Positions 1 through 7,990 of a DNA stretch of 64,000 bases are shown in pieces (position 1 is the stretch's first letter; each line of letters starts with the position of its first letter). The position numbers were made by a program, and so were the translations under genes. The notes beneath the pieces are model-generated. The model ran no database searches and was not told where the DNA came from. It saw only the letters and a program-made list of their open reading frames with translations. Source of the stretch: Vibrio cyclitrophicus (GTDB taxonomy: Bacteria; Pseudomonadota; Gammaproteobacteria; Enterobacterales; Vibrionaceae); NCBI GenBank assembly GCA_023206055.1, contig CP065366.1, positions 2,046,001-2,110,000 of the forward strand. The letters run 5' to 3'.

Positions 1-2
1 AT

Positions 3-1388
3 CTAGAGCGTATTACGTGTGAAAAAGTACGGACTCAAGTCATGGGCGAGTGTCTGAACCTCGCAGAAAACAAGCAACATATCAAAATAGTAGTCATTGG
101 AAACCAAGATAAAATCGGTAATCATGAAGACTTAGAGAAAGCGTTTAGTGACATCGTTCATTTGAAAAGGACACCTTTCGAATCCCTTGACGTAATTAAG
201 AAGATTTATACTGGAATTAGTAGGCTTAGTGATTATGAACTGTCTGAGATTTCAAAATGCCTTAAGTCATTAGAACTTGATAACTTAAGAATAATTCGAC
301 GGGCTATCGATAGATACAAAGCCGTCTGTTCCTTGTTTGATCGCGTAGATGAAGTTAACTACGACTATCTAGAATCTAAACTAATGGATGCTTCTTTTCG
401 CATATCTACAGCGATACACCGAGAAGGTTTCAGTCTAGACGAGATTTTAAAAGGAATTGAAGATCGAACACGTCGTGTCAACCTAGCAAATGACAAAGTT
501 AAAGTAGATGAACTTACTGATATTGAGAAAAGGCATCTTGAATTAGAAACATATGTTTCACCAATTCGTTACCACACACCGCAAAGCCTTTCGACTTACA
601 TCGCTACGTACCAAAATAATTTCTATGATATTCATCAAGAACTTAATATTCCTACAAGCACTGAAGCCATTGAGTTGTTCTTGGGTTACGGTTTTAGAGA
701 TAAAGATGAACACTGGTTTCAACAAAATATTGGAGTACTCAAAAAAGAAGTATTCGAACCAAATGTAGACAATCTACTTTTTTGGATACGTTGCTGCGGG
801 CTTTACTTTTACATGTTAACTGCTGGATATGTCAAAGAGCAAGCAAACACATTTCGCTCAAAAGTTACGGTATTGCTTAAAGAAAACGACTTTTCACTTG
901 ATCTAGATTATCGAGATTTAGAACATGACCTCCACACTTTTGTTCGTGATGATGAATTGAATCAGTTGTTTAGAGCATACATAGAGAAATTTAAAGTCGA
1001 ACACTCAAAAGCGAAAAGTCAGTCGTTTGTAAGTGACTTCATTAGTGACTACTCATTGGTTCGTGCAGAGATTGATGTAAAGTTGGCACATACGGCTTTT
1101 CTTCAGAACTTCACTTCTGAAGACTTCAAAACCGCGCTGTCAAACTGGAGTTCAAAAGAGATTCAATCCTTCATTTATGATATGCAGTCACGTTACGACT
1201 TTAATAATATCGATGATTATTTTTCAGTAGAATTTAGTGGGCTAGTAAGTTTATCTGAACAGATTCAATTACTTATGATAGATACTCCTTATGGAATTAA
1301 AAGAGGCAGCCTTTCTAATTTAGATCGTGTAATTACAGGCGTTATCACAAGACTTGAAACAAAAATCAACGCCAAACTAGCAACTTAA
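3..1388 (+). CDS. P-loop NTPase (KAP-like), 3' part only; 5' end outside window
   Basis: The reading frame is open to the left edge, so the Met at 42 is internal and the true start lies outside the window. The visible part is about 460 residues. Near its start, 'IKIVVIGNQDKI' followed by a Leu/Lys-rich stretch resembles the strand after Walker B in KAP-type NTPases, where a 'xxANEDKI' motif is followed by a helical region. The Walker A and B motifs would be upstream. The remainder is alpha-helical, charged and without recognised domains. A hairpin with a T-run follows the stop. The family call is inference from one motif. A second, complete KAP-type NTPase lies at 1979-3553 on the other strand, so this may be part of a defence or plasmid-derived cluster. 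Confidence 0.5.
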   Translation, partial: LERITCEKVRTQVMGECLNLAENKQHIKIVVIGNQDKIGNHEDLEKAFSDIVHLKRTPFESLDVIKKIYTGISRLSDYELSEISKCLKSLELDNLRIIRRAIDRYKAVCSLFDRVDEVNYDYLESKLMDASFRISTAIHREGFSLDEILKGIEDRTRRVNLANDKVKVDELTDIEKRHLELETYVSPIRYHTPQSLSTYIATYQNNFYDIHQELNIPTSTEAIELFLGYGFRDKDEHWFQQNIGVLKKEVFEPNVDNLLFWIRCCGLYFYMLTAGYVKEQANTFRSKVTVLLKENDFSLDLDYRDLEHDLHTFVRDDELNQLFRAYIEKFKVEHSKAKSQSFVSDFISDYSLVRAEIDVKLAHTAFLQNFTSEDFKTALSNWSSKEIQSFIYDMQSRYDFNNIDDYFSVEFSGLVSLSEQIQLLMIDTPYGIKRGSLSNLDRVITGVITRLETKINAKLAT

Positions 1389-1422
1389 TCAGTTGCAAAT
1401 CACCAGTTAGAACAACTAGAAT

Positions 1423-1448
1423 AACTGTTTATAAACACAGTTTTTTTT
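1423..1448 (+). terminator. Rho-independent terminator after the P-loop NTPase gene
   Basis: The stem AACTGT/ACAGTT has a short loop and is followed by eight T. It ends exactly at the ATG of the next reading frame, which therefore has no Shine-Dalgarno sequence at that start. Confidence 0.6.
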
Positions 1449-1826
1449 ATGTTCTTAATTTGCGCAGAAAACTACAAACGAATCAAAGTGCATGAAAATG
1501 GCTTTACTGAAAAAGACGAACGGTACAGTATCTCAGCCCTTAAACGTAACGGTGAGTTTATCAAAAAAGACTTCATCGGGTTCGTAGAGAAGACTTCCCT
1601 ATTACGCCCTCAGTTCGTAAAACTCGTCAGTATCGTTGGTGTGTATAACGGCATCGAGATCATAGATATACCCAGAGGTCACTGGGTTCTGGGGGTTTAT
1701 CAGGCACAGGCATTCTCTGTAGTGCTTGAAGATAACCAACCTTTGTATCACCCAATCGAACACGAGAAACATATACAGCGCTATCACGATAATGTTGTAA
1801 GTTTGAGTGCATTCAGCAAAAGGTAG
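1449..1826 (+). CDS. Hypothetical protein, 125 aa
   Basis: I recognise no family. The protein is soluble, with mixed charge and no signal peptide or membrane segment. The assigned ATG directly abuts the T-run of the preceding terminator and has no ribosome binding site, so translation may begin further in (for example the GTG near 1489) or be weak. There is no neighbour on the same strand other than a short fragment at 1896. A competing frame on the other strand (1602-1838) is less convincing. The frame itself is reasonably supported because it is long and its composition is protein-like; the start is uncertain. Confidence 0.45.
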   Translation: MFLICAENYKRIKVHENGFTEKDERYSISALKRNGEFIKKDFIGFVEKTSLLRPQFVKLVSIVGVYNGIEIIDIPRGHWVLGVYQAQAFSVVLEDNQPLYHPIEHEKHIQRYHDNVVSLSAFSKR

Positions 1827-1895
1827 TACTTTTCTCATACTTTAAAGATCTCAAAAATCGATTAGATTTAGTTCTAACAACTGAGGAAAGAAATC

Positions 1896-1982
1896 ATGAC
1901 TATTAAAGTAAATCTGTTGTCATTAGTGCAAGAAAAAGCGAAGCAAACTGGCAGTACTTCAGAACTTAGGGAGTTCCGTTAG
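1896..1982 (+). CDS. Short 28-aa reading frame, possibly a truncated gene start
   Basis: An ATG preceded by GAGGAAAG at good spacing opens a 28-codon frame that ends in TAG exactly where the convergent KAP NTPase gene ends (overlap 4 nt). The good ribosome binding site and abrupt end suggest the beginning of a longer gene cut when the neighbouring segment arrived. It could also be a genuine small protein or chance. Confidence 0.25.
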   Translation: MTIKVNLLSLVQEKAKQTGSTSELREFR

Positions 1983-3553
1983 ACAATATTGCCCATAGAG
2001 TCTTGTTCTATATGGGCAGATAGTTCTACGGCTTTGAAGTAGTCCGTTCTAGTCCATACTCCAATATGAGAACGCTCAGTCAATGGAATCTTCTCTAACT
2101 GTGTTCTTTGCTCACCTATCAAACGTTGCCATTTTTCAGCCCCCTGAGAATGATTCGTCATGTTGCGATTCATACTGCCGACCTGCTTCATGAGTAACGT
2201 TAGTGCCGTTTCTACAGTGTGCTTTTCTTTAACTTTGTCATTCGAGAAGTCATTAGCCAATCCCCAACTATAAAGGTATTCATCTCGTGTGGTCGCCAAA
2301 TATGTCGAATTGTCAGGGCTAATTCGGTTGAATTCATCTTTACTTCGACTAGTTGATATTTCTACTACATCATCCGTACTGTAGTTTCGACCAATTCCAT
2401 CTTTAAACTCTTTGGACAAATGATATCTCATACCGCTATATTGCTTGCGTGAGTTATATACGTCATTGTAATCAACACTGTCGTACTCAGCGATCAACTG
2501 TATAAGCAATCGAATATCAAAGAACCGCTTGCCAGAGTCAAGTTCATAGAGTACACACGATTCGAACTTGTTGAACACTTGCTCCATACGTCGAAGTGAA
2601 AGGTTGTACATGATACTAACCTCCGCTAGTAACCGCTTACCCAGTTCTTCGCTGTACTCCAAATCACCGAGTAAACGCATCTCTTCCTTTCGCTCTTCTA
2701 AGATAGAGTCCTTCACAAGCAATTCAGCAAACAAAATCTTATCCGGTAGAGGTAAAGCAGCACTTCTATTGAAGAAACGTGATAGGTATTCGCTACCGTC
2801 AAATGCTGCGCCATAGACAGCCTTAATTGAGTGACTGAGTTGTTTGGTGTCAGTTGCTACGACAAACACATAGTTATCCAGTGAGAAGAAGTGCTTTATT
2901 GTTTCAAGCATCTCTATTGCGTAGGTAGGACGACACCTGTCTAACTCGTCTATCAGAACAAAGACTTTTCGTTTATCCTTAGCAAAGCAGCCGAGGTATT
3001 CGTTGAGTGCTTTCTTTGTATCTTCTATCGCACTTAGTTGTGCTTTGTAGTTCTCGGTCAGGTTTCTACCAATATTTACCGCTTCCTTGTCTTCAAACGT
3101 CAGTGTCTTAGCCATCTCTACCATCGCACTGTTATCAGTTTGACCAGATAGATAAGTTCCAACGCCAACAGCGGTCATGTTCCATAGTCTTTTGGAGAAC
3201 TTAGCCGCCACTTTCAGCATCTGCTTTTCATTGTAACTGGCATTGACCTGTAGGCTTAAGTTTTTGAACTGTTCAATGAACTCACTAACAAGAACAAGGA
3301 GAGGGTCATTGCTAAAGTCCGACCGCCAAGCATTGATGTAGATCACTGGATACTCATGTTCGAAGCGCAGATTCGAATACATTTGCCTTAAGAAATGAGT
3401 CTTCCCTGTACCCCATGCTCCATTAAGGTTCATAACAAGAGGTTTCTTTTGGCTTCTTAAGTACGAAGACAGGTATTTCCCGTATTCTTTGTTGTTTAGA
3501 CCACAATTATCAAAGTTGTACTTCTCTTTCCAATCTTCAAAACGCTCTTTCAC
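1979..3553 (-). CDS. KAP-family P-loop NTPase
   Basis: Walker A 'GAWGTGKTH' lies at residues 45-53 and Walker B 'VFVLIDELDRCRP' around 197-209, followed by 'VFVVATDTKQL', the pattern of KAP NTPases (named after Kidins220/ARMS and PifA). The family includes PifA, which excludes phage T7, and many members sit in defence islands. At 524 residues it is a compact form. About 200 residues after the NTPase core form a C-terminal domain I do not recognise. No transmembrane insertion is obvious between Walker A and B, although many KAP proteins carry one, so this one is probably cytoplasmic. It is alone on its strand, with an AT-rich 87-bp gap before the resolvase gene. NTPase identity is firm; a role in phage exclusion is inference. 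Confidence 0.8.
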   Translation of the reverse strand: MKERFEDWKEKYNFDNCGLNNKEYGKYLSSYLRSQKKPLVMNLNGAWGTGKTHFLRQMYSNLRFEHEYPVIYINAWRSDFSNDPLLVLVSEFIEQFKNLSLQVNASYNEKQMLKVAAKFSKRLWNMTAVGVGTYLSGQTDNSAMVEMAKTLTFEDKEAVNIGRNLTENYKAQLSAIEDTKKALNEYLGCFAKDKRKVFVLIDELDRCRPTYAIEMLETIKHFFSLDNYVFVVATDTKQLSHSIKAVYGAAFDGSEYLSRFFNRSAALPLPDKILFAELLVKDSILEERKEEMRLLGDLEYSEELGKRLLAEVSIMYNLSLRRMEQVFNKFESCVLYELDSGKRFFDIRLLIQLIAEYDSVDYNDVYNSRKQYSGMRYHLSKEFKDGIGRNYSTDDVVEISTSRSKDEFNRISPDNSTYLATTRDEYLYSWGLANDFSNDKVKEKHTVETALTLLMKQVGSMNRNMTNHSQGAEKWQRLIGEQRTQLEKIPLTERSHIGVWTRTDYFKAVELSAHIEQDSMGNIV

Positions 3554-3640
3554 TGAACACCACTATCAATACAATTTCCATTAGACGTAATTATACATAA
3601 GCAACCGTGTTATATATTGATACATAAGAGAAATTTTGGT

Positions 3641-4189
3641 TTAACTACGCTCTATATTCAAAATCGTACCACGGGACACGTTGTATTCTTTCGACAACTG
3701 CAACTTTGAGGCGCCACCAGCCAATTTCGCCTTAATATCTTTCTTCTGGTCATCGGTTAACTTTGGCTTACGACCACCAAAGTTACCACTAGCCCTCTTT
3801 CCTTCTTGAGTTCGACTAACAATAAAGTTTCGTTCCATCTCAGCAAACATACCCAATAGTTGAATCATAGCAGTATTCATGGGGTCGTCATTTGATGTGT
3901 CAATACCCTGATCTAGCGCTACAAGATTTACACCTTTTTCTTTTAACTGATCTAAAACTTGTAGTACTTGAGAAAGAGAGCGACCTAATCGATCAAGTTT
4001 AGTAACAACGACAGTATCGCCATCACGAACATAACCAAGTAATTCATCTAGCACTTCTTTATTAGTATCTGCTTTACCCGAATGTTTACCACTAAAAATC
4101 TTAATACACCCATACTCATCCAATCGAGTGAGTTGATCAGTCAATTCTTGTGCTTGTGTTGAAACTCGCGCAAAACCAATATTAGCCAT
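3641..4189 (-). CDS. Small serine recombinase (resolvase/DNA invertase family)
   Basis: The protein is 182 residues, usual for Tn3-resolvase/Hin-type enzymes. It has the N-terminal catalytic motif 'FARVSTQAQE' (nucleophile Ser10, with Arg8), the conserved 'VVVTKLDRLGRS' near residues 60-71, the 'AEMERNFI' segment at the start of the E helix, and a C-terminal helix-turn-helix of the 'GASKLQLSKEYNVSRGT' type. It would cut and rejoin DNA at a dimeric site through a phosphoserine intermediate. The 218-bp gap upstream carries repeated TGTCAAAAAC-like elements that fit a res site. With the replication-like operon next to it, multimer resolution of a former plasmid-like element is plausible, but inversion or cointegrate resolution cannot be excluded. 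Confidence 0.85.
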   Translation of the reverse strand: MANIGFARVSTQAQELTDQLTRLDEYGCIKIFSGKHSGKADTNKEVLDELLGYVRDGDTVVVTKLDRLGRSLSQVLQVLDQLKEKGVNLVALDQGIDTSNDDPMNTAMIQLLGMFAEMERNFIVSRTQEGKRASGNFGGRKPKLTDDQKKDIKAKLAGGASKLQLSKEYNVSRGTILNIERS

Positions 4190-4204
4190 TTATAAACTCC
4201 GTCA

Positions 4205-4335
4205 AAGAGATGATGTCAAAAACTTATAAGATTATAACAGTGTGCCATTCTGACGTCAAAAACTCAGAACTGTTTACATTTGACACTGTCAGTTTTGAAT
4301 TGAAAGTTTTTAACATGTGACAGAGGCAGCAAGGT
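4205..4335. promoter_or_regulatory. Candidate res region of the adjacent serine resolvase
   Basis: The gap holds several related elements: TGTCAAAAACTTATAAG (from ~4214), GACGTCAAAAACTCAG (from ~4252), TTGACACTGTCAGTTTTGA (from ~4280) and GTTTTTAACATGTGACA at the far end. These TGTC...GACA-type half-sites, in both orientations and directly before the resolvase gene, are typical of a res array with an overlapping autoregulated promoter. The subsite borders are only estimated. Confidence 0.45.
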
Positions 4336-4407
4336 AATGAGTGCTTTTACTTCTACTCAAAAACACTCGGCGGTAAGTAAAAAAAATAGCCAGTGTATGA
4401 ACGCTGA

Positions 4408-5049
4408 CTATGAGTGATGGACACGAGTAAAGATTTCTTTCGCTCTGGACGTAAAAATTCTTTGGTGAGAACGGAAGTATTTGCTCAAGTTGTCAAACAG
4501 AACGTTCTCAATAAGCACAGTGAAGTGTAACCACCAGCCATTCTCATGTTCTTGGCAGTAGTGTAAGAAAACTAATAAGTCTTTTGTTGTGTTCTTTCTG
4601 TTTTTGCCAATTTCAGCATAATTCAGCCCAACTTCATCACAGAAATTTTTCTTCGTACTGATGATATTATTGCTTTTCAGGTGATGGAGTACTTCCTGAA
4701 GTAATTTTGTGCTGTTTTTTGATGCCATGAGAGACAGACTCTCGAAATTGTTCATTGATATAGTAAGTCTTTGACCAGTAATGTGCTTGATCGCGAGTTG
4801 TTGAACATTCTCGTAGAAATCTAAGCGCTTTTTTTGCTCAAAATAATGTGTTTCTGCATTGTATCTATGAATAGCGAAGATGGATGCTGCAAGCAAACGC
4901 TCTGGCTGTATGTCTCTATCTAAGTATAAGTAACAGTCATGCAGATAAAGCAAGTCATGTAACTCAACACCAGTTGGTTTCACCATGTTTTCATTCGAAT
5001 ATTGGTAAAATAAACTGAATAAGTCATTTGCTAGTTGGTCATATCTCAT
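4408..5049 (-). CDS. Hypothetical protein, 213 aa, last gene of the palm-like operon
   Basis: I recognise no family. The protein is helical and rich in Leu, His and Lys, with no membrane segment. Its ATG lies 1 nt after the stop of the 86-aa gene, so it is almost certainly co-transcribed and translationally coupled with the two genes before it. The next gene downstream on this strand, the resolvase, is 218 bp away behind its own regulatory region. Because it always follows a candidate polymerase here, an accessory role in replication or in a defence complex is conceivable, but nothing in its sequence shows that. Confidence 0.65.
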   Translation of the reverse strand: MRYDQLANDLFSLFYQYSNENMVKPTGVELHDLLYLHDCYLYLDRDIQPERLLAASIFAIHRYNAETHYFEQKKRLDFYENVQQLAIKHITGQRLTISMNNFESLSLMASKNSTKLLQEVLHHLKSNNIISTKKNFCDEVGLNYAEIGKNRKNTTKDLLVFLHYCQEHENGWWLHFTVLIENVLFDNLSKYFRSHQRIFTSRAKEIFTRVHHS

Positions 5050-5050
5050 A

Positions 5051-5311
5051 TTACTCCCATTTGTTGAATATGTGGCTTAGTTGTTCTGCTAGCGGATCTA
5101 TCGAAGTACTTGGTTCATGTACTTGATGAGATTGTAGGTGCTTCAATCGTTGGTAGGATTTCTTTACCTCACAAACCTTTTTGTATAGCACCTTATTGCT
5201 ACTGACTTGTTTCAATACTTCTTTTAGTGATTGATTGCAGGCAGGATTGAATCTCACGCCATGATCTAATAGTTCGTTGATGAGTGTGTTTAAATTTTCT
5301 TCATTTTGCAT
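5051..5311 (-). CDS. Hypothetical protein, 86 aa
   Basis: This small, mostly helical, hydrophilic protein has Lys/Gln/Ser-rich segments that could form a short coiled coil. The ATG is preceded by AGGAG at 4-nt spacing. It starts 17 nt after the stop of the palm-like gene and stops 1 nt before the start of the 213-aa gene, so it is the middle member of a tight operon. No family recognised. Confidence 0.65.
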   Translation of the reverse strand: MQNEENLNTLINELLDHGVRFNPACNQSLKEVLKQVSSNKVLYKKVCEVKKSYQRLKHLQSHQVHEPSTSIDPLAEQLSHIFNKWE

Positions 5312-5328
5312 GTTGCTCCTTGTACTTA

Positions 5329-6660
5329 TTATTCAAGATCTATTTTGATACTTAACCCTGTTTCGTTATGTATGATGGCTTCGAAATCACCAACAGGCAT
5401 ATCGGTCTTTGTATATAGTCCGTCATGAAGTAACAAACAGTTATCTTGTTCGTGGGTAAGTGAACGCATGGCTTGTAATGCCTTCATTTCGTGAGATTGG
5501 TATAGCCAAACCATGAAGTGACGCTTCCAATAAACACGTTTCTTGTTAGCCAATGTGGCTTCATCTCGTTTCTCTTTTTCAATGTCATTTCGCTTATCTA
5601 ACTCGTTCTGATTCAAGTTGCGACCTTTACATACTTCTTGTCGTAAATCTGACAACTCATTCTTCATTGCAACAGTGAGCGGATGTTTAGCAATATTTTC
5701 TCGAATATCTTGTGATATGTCGGATTTAACGCTGTTGATTAAATCACTACCAAATAGCATGGCAGTTAGTGCAGTCTTGATATGTTCAACACTTTCGCCA
5801 GTATCATCCGCAATCAATTGTCGGTACTTCTGTCTATCACTAGCGTATTGCAGCAGTGATGGATACTTGTGGAGTTGTTCGCTTTTGACCTTAGAAAGTA
5901 GAATGTTGTATGCCGCTGCTTGCATGTCGTAGCAATGGTATTGATTGAAGACAATGTTTCTCATTGCTTTACTTATTGATTGAAGCCCAAAGCAACCAAA
6001 GGTGTACAAACGTTCTGTTTTGTTTGTTCTGTAATATTGTGGAAATAGCCCATTGTTCTTGTACGCAAAAACATAAATGGCGAAAAGATGCCAACGTTCA
6101 GTGTTCTTCAATGAAGATTCTGTGTTACTTAATTCTTTCTCTATGAATTTTAGATCTGGCTCAATGTATGTATATGTGTCGTGTTTTGGAACTTGATGGT
6201 TTTCCCACGTAAACATTTCAAGGAACGAGAAATTTCCAACTTTTGGAAATAGATTGCTTAGCGATTTCAAGAAAGAAGGCGTGAATTCAAATGCTGCTGC
6301 TTGTGTGTAGCCTATTGCTTGACGATTAACTTGGAATACATTGAACGCTGTATTATAGAAGTCGAACCCTTCCATCTTATCTTTTGATTTGTCCACAGTT
6401 AGAGTCGGATGACCAAATCTTTTTCGGCGATCCTTGACTGTTCCTAAGTAGTAGCCAAGGGATGTATCTATATGCGTTCGCTTTCCAATCAAGCACTCAG
6501 CGATTAGCAAACAGAACTCCAATCGTTTTTTTTTGTTCCAATCGTTGCGTCTGCGTGTACCTTCGAAATGCACAGCCATTAAAGGCGATACGCTATCAAT
6601 TTGTAACATATCAGTACTGAGTAAGTATGATGCGATAATATATGTTGGTGTTAACTCCAT
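5329..6660 (-). CDS. Protein with family-A/T7-like polymerase palm motifs (putative)
   Basis: The frame extends to a TTG at 6699, but the ATG at 6660 is preferred, giving 443 residues. Three spaced motifs resemble the palm of family A DNA polymerases and single-subunit RNA polymerases. Motif A-like 'HCYDMQAAAYNILL' has Asp near residue 245; it is preceded by 'TERLYTFGCFGLQSISKAMR', close to the 'GR.y......LQ.l.k.lR' lead-in of such enzymes. Motif B-like 'HIKTALTAMLFGS' has Lys near 295. Motif C-like 'CLLLHDGLYTK' has His-Asp near 412-413. The order and spacing fit a palm domain. It heads an operon with the 86- and 213-aa genes and is preceded by a tiny HTH-like gene on the same strand. It could be a replication protein of a plasmid-like element or part of a defence module. 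The assignment rests on motif reading only; no fold search was possible. Confidence 0.45.
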   Translation of the reverse strand: MELTPTYIIASYLLSTDMLQIDSVSPLMAVHFEGTRRRNDWNKKKRLEFCLLIAECLIGKRTHIDTSLGYYLGTVKDRRKRFGHPTLTVDKSKDKMEGFDFYNTAFNVFQVNRQAIGYTQAAAFEFTPSFLKSLSNLFPKVGNFSFLEMFTWENHQVPKHDTYTYIEPDLKFIEKELSNTESSLKNTERWHLFAIYVFAYKNNGLFPQYYRTNKTERLYTFGCFGLQSISKAMRNIVFNQYHCYDMQAAAYNILLSKVKSEQLHKYPSLLQYASDRQKYRQLIADDTGESVEHIKTALTAMLFGSDLINSVKSDISQDIRENIAKHPLTVAMKNELSDLRQEVCKGRNLNQNELDKRNDIEKEKRDEATLANKKRVYWKRHFMVWLYQSHEMKALQAMRSLTHEQDNCLLLHDGLYTKTDMPVGDFEAIIHNETGLSIKIDLE

Positions 6661-6737
6661 ATTGTTAATTTCTCTGTCGAGGAGACCAACAGCCCACAAG
6701 GGGCTATTGCCTCCACAATCCCAAAAAACTTACAGCA

Positions 6738-7145
6738 ATGGCTACGCTCATTACTGTCGTTTTATTAGCATTGTTTCTTTTTATCTATTGGTTTCTTTTT
6801 TATTACTTCTACATAGGTGTTCCAAACTTTTTAGAGTATCCGAAGCCTGATAAGCCTACGAATAGGGAAAACATAGTGTTTTCCAACGCCAGTCATATTG
6901 ATGACTTCTTCCATTGTGTAGCCGTCTTTCAATAGGTCGATGACCAAGTTTGCTTGATGACCATTCATACCAATTCCTTTTACTGTGATAAGTACTGGTA
7001 TTTAGTCTGGTGGGGCAATGAGATATCCGAGGTATATAGCGCAAAGAAAAATAATTATTTGATAGTACGAAAGAGCAGTGTATGGCCCTTCTCTCCTGAC
7101 GATTACTTTGTATCAATCGTAAAAGTCCTACCTAGCGAATGTTAG
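6738..7145 (+). pseudogene. Possible broken small membrane-protein gene (one in-frame TAG)
   Basis: A plus-strand frame starts with a strongly hydrophobic segment ('LFLFIYWFLFYYFYIG', about 20 residues) and continues in the same frame to 7145, interrupted only by TAG at 6933-6935. The last third ('YWYLVWWGNEISEVYS') looks like real protein. The middle part, 6845-6968, is antisense to an HTH-like frame that also looks real. Either one gene has decayed or a ~120-bp piece was inserted. Existence as a gene is uncertain. Confidence 0.25.
6831..6968 (-). CDS. Small helix-turn-helix-like protein, 45 aa
   Basis: An ATG preceded by AAAGGAATTGGT encodes 45 residues containing 'DGYTMEEVINMTGVGKHYV', which has the spacing of a resolvase-type helix-turn-helix. 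It lies 170 bp upstream of the palm-like gene on the same strand, so it may be a regulator of that operon or a leftover DNA-binding domain of a lost recombinase. It overlaps an antisense hydrophobic frame, and only one of the two is likely to be used. Confidence 0.4.
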   Translation of the reverse strand: MNGHQANLVIDLLKDGYTMEEVINMTGVGKHYVFPIRRLIRLRIL

Positions 7146-7157
7146 ATGTTAGCCATA

Positions 7158-7925
7158 CTAAATTCTAAACTCAGTGCAAAGATCAGAATCATAATCACTG
7201 CTGACAGTGTGGATCTCAAAGTCTTCCAACATGCATACAAAAGAAGGATCTAATAAAATCTCTTGATGATATTCTCTTAAACCTTGCAAAGAACAAAGCC
7301 CATGTTTTTTTACGTTTACTTTGATTTCAACTATCGAACCGCTAGTACCAAAGCGAGTTGCATATAATTTCGCAGCGGCTTTATTTGTCGTCCAACCTAA
7401 TCCTAGAAAGCCTCCTTGCTCTATTTCACCATGAATCCCACGGTATAGTTTGACTTTGCGATGTCTAGTGGCATGTTGCCAATGTTTCTGTATCGCTGTT
7501 AATTCTTCCTTATCACGATAAACGTCCTTATCCACTGCTTTCTCAAGATCCCATTGATTTATCCCACCTATCGTTTGAAGAATACCGTAAAAGCCTGCAG
7601 AGTTTCGGTTAGGAGCGTCCGTAGACAAATAGCAATTAACAAGGGCCAATTGGGCTTGAACTTTGCCATTTTCTTCTATGTAACGCTCCCAAAACTCTCG
7701 ATTAAAGTGCCCGTGTTCACCTAGTTCACCGAAGGCTTGTGAGCCCAAAAACGACAAGGCAGAATTTGCCGCTTCGCCCCATTTATGATCAGTACTTAAC
7801 ATATCTGCAATTCTCGTATCGTTTGCTTCTTTGTTTAGTGCTTGAACTCTCTCTAAAAACTCTGATGGTTGTAGATTTTCATCGGCAATTGCTTTGTATT
7901 TTTCATTGTATACTTCTGCGTACAT
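7158..7925 (-). CDS. ADP-ribosyltransferase-fold domain protein (putative)
   Basis: The 255-residue protein carries the R-S-E-like signature of an ADP-ribosyltransferase fold in its C-terminal half: 'VKLYRG' with Arg162, 'GLGWTTNKAAAKLYATRF' at 176-193 in the place of the STS strand and following helix, and 'QEILLDPSF' with Glu222 near the end. This 'YRG ... WT....A..fA ... EvlL.P' arrangement is known from phage and toxin-like ART proteins. The N-terminal ~150 residues are helical and unrecognised. There is no signal peptide or adjacent immunity gene. The ATG is preceded by GAGAG at about 10 nt. It is a single gene; an ADP-ribosylating effector, anti-phage factor or phage remnant are all possible. 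Fold moderately sure, activity inferred. Confidence 0.55.
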   Translation of the reverse strand: MYAEVYNEKYKAIADENLQPSEFLERVQALNKEANDTRIADMLSTDHKWGEAANSALSFLGSQAFGELGEHGHFNREFWERYIEENGKVQAQLALVNCYLSTDAPNRNSAGFYGILQTIGGINQWDLEKAVDKDVYRDKEELTAIQKHWQHATRHRKVKLYRGIHGEIEQGGFLGLGWTTNKAAAKLYATRFGTSGSIVEIKVNVKKHGLCSLQGLREYHQEILLDPSFVCMLEDFEIHTVSSDYDSDLCTEFRI

Positions 7926-7965
7926 ATTCAGTTCACTCTCGTTTTAATGTTTTTGACACCCAATA

Positions 7966-7990
7966 AAAAAGAGGCTCTCAGCCTCCTTTA
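7966..7990 (-). terminator. Terminator read on the minus strand
   Basis: The stem GAGGCT/AGCCTC with a 3-nt loop is followed, when read on the minus strand, by TTTTTTATT. It lies upstream of the minus-strand ART-fold gene, so it would end a transcript arriving from 8000-8350, where I see no gene. Confidence 0.6.

Noticed and set aside
1602..1838. Minus-strand 78-codon frame over the 125-aa gene
   Set aside because: No ribosome binding site and less protein-like than the plus-strand frame, though both are weak.
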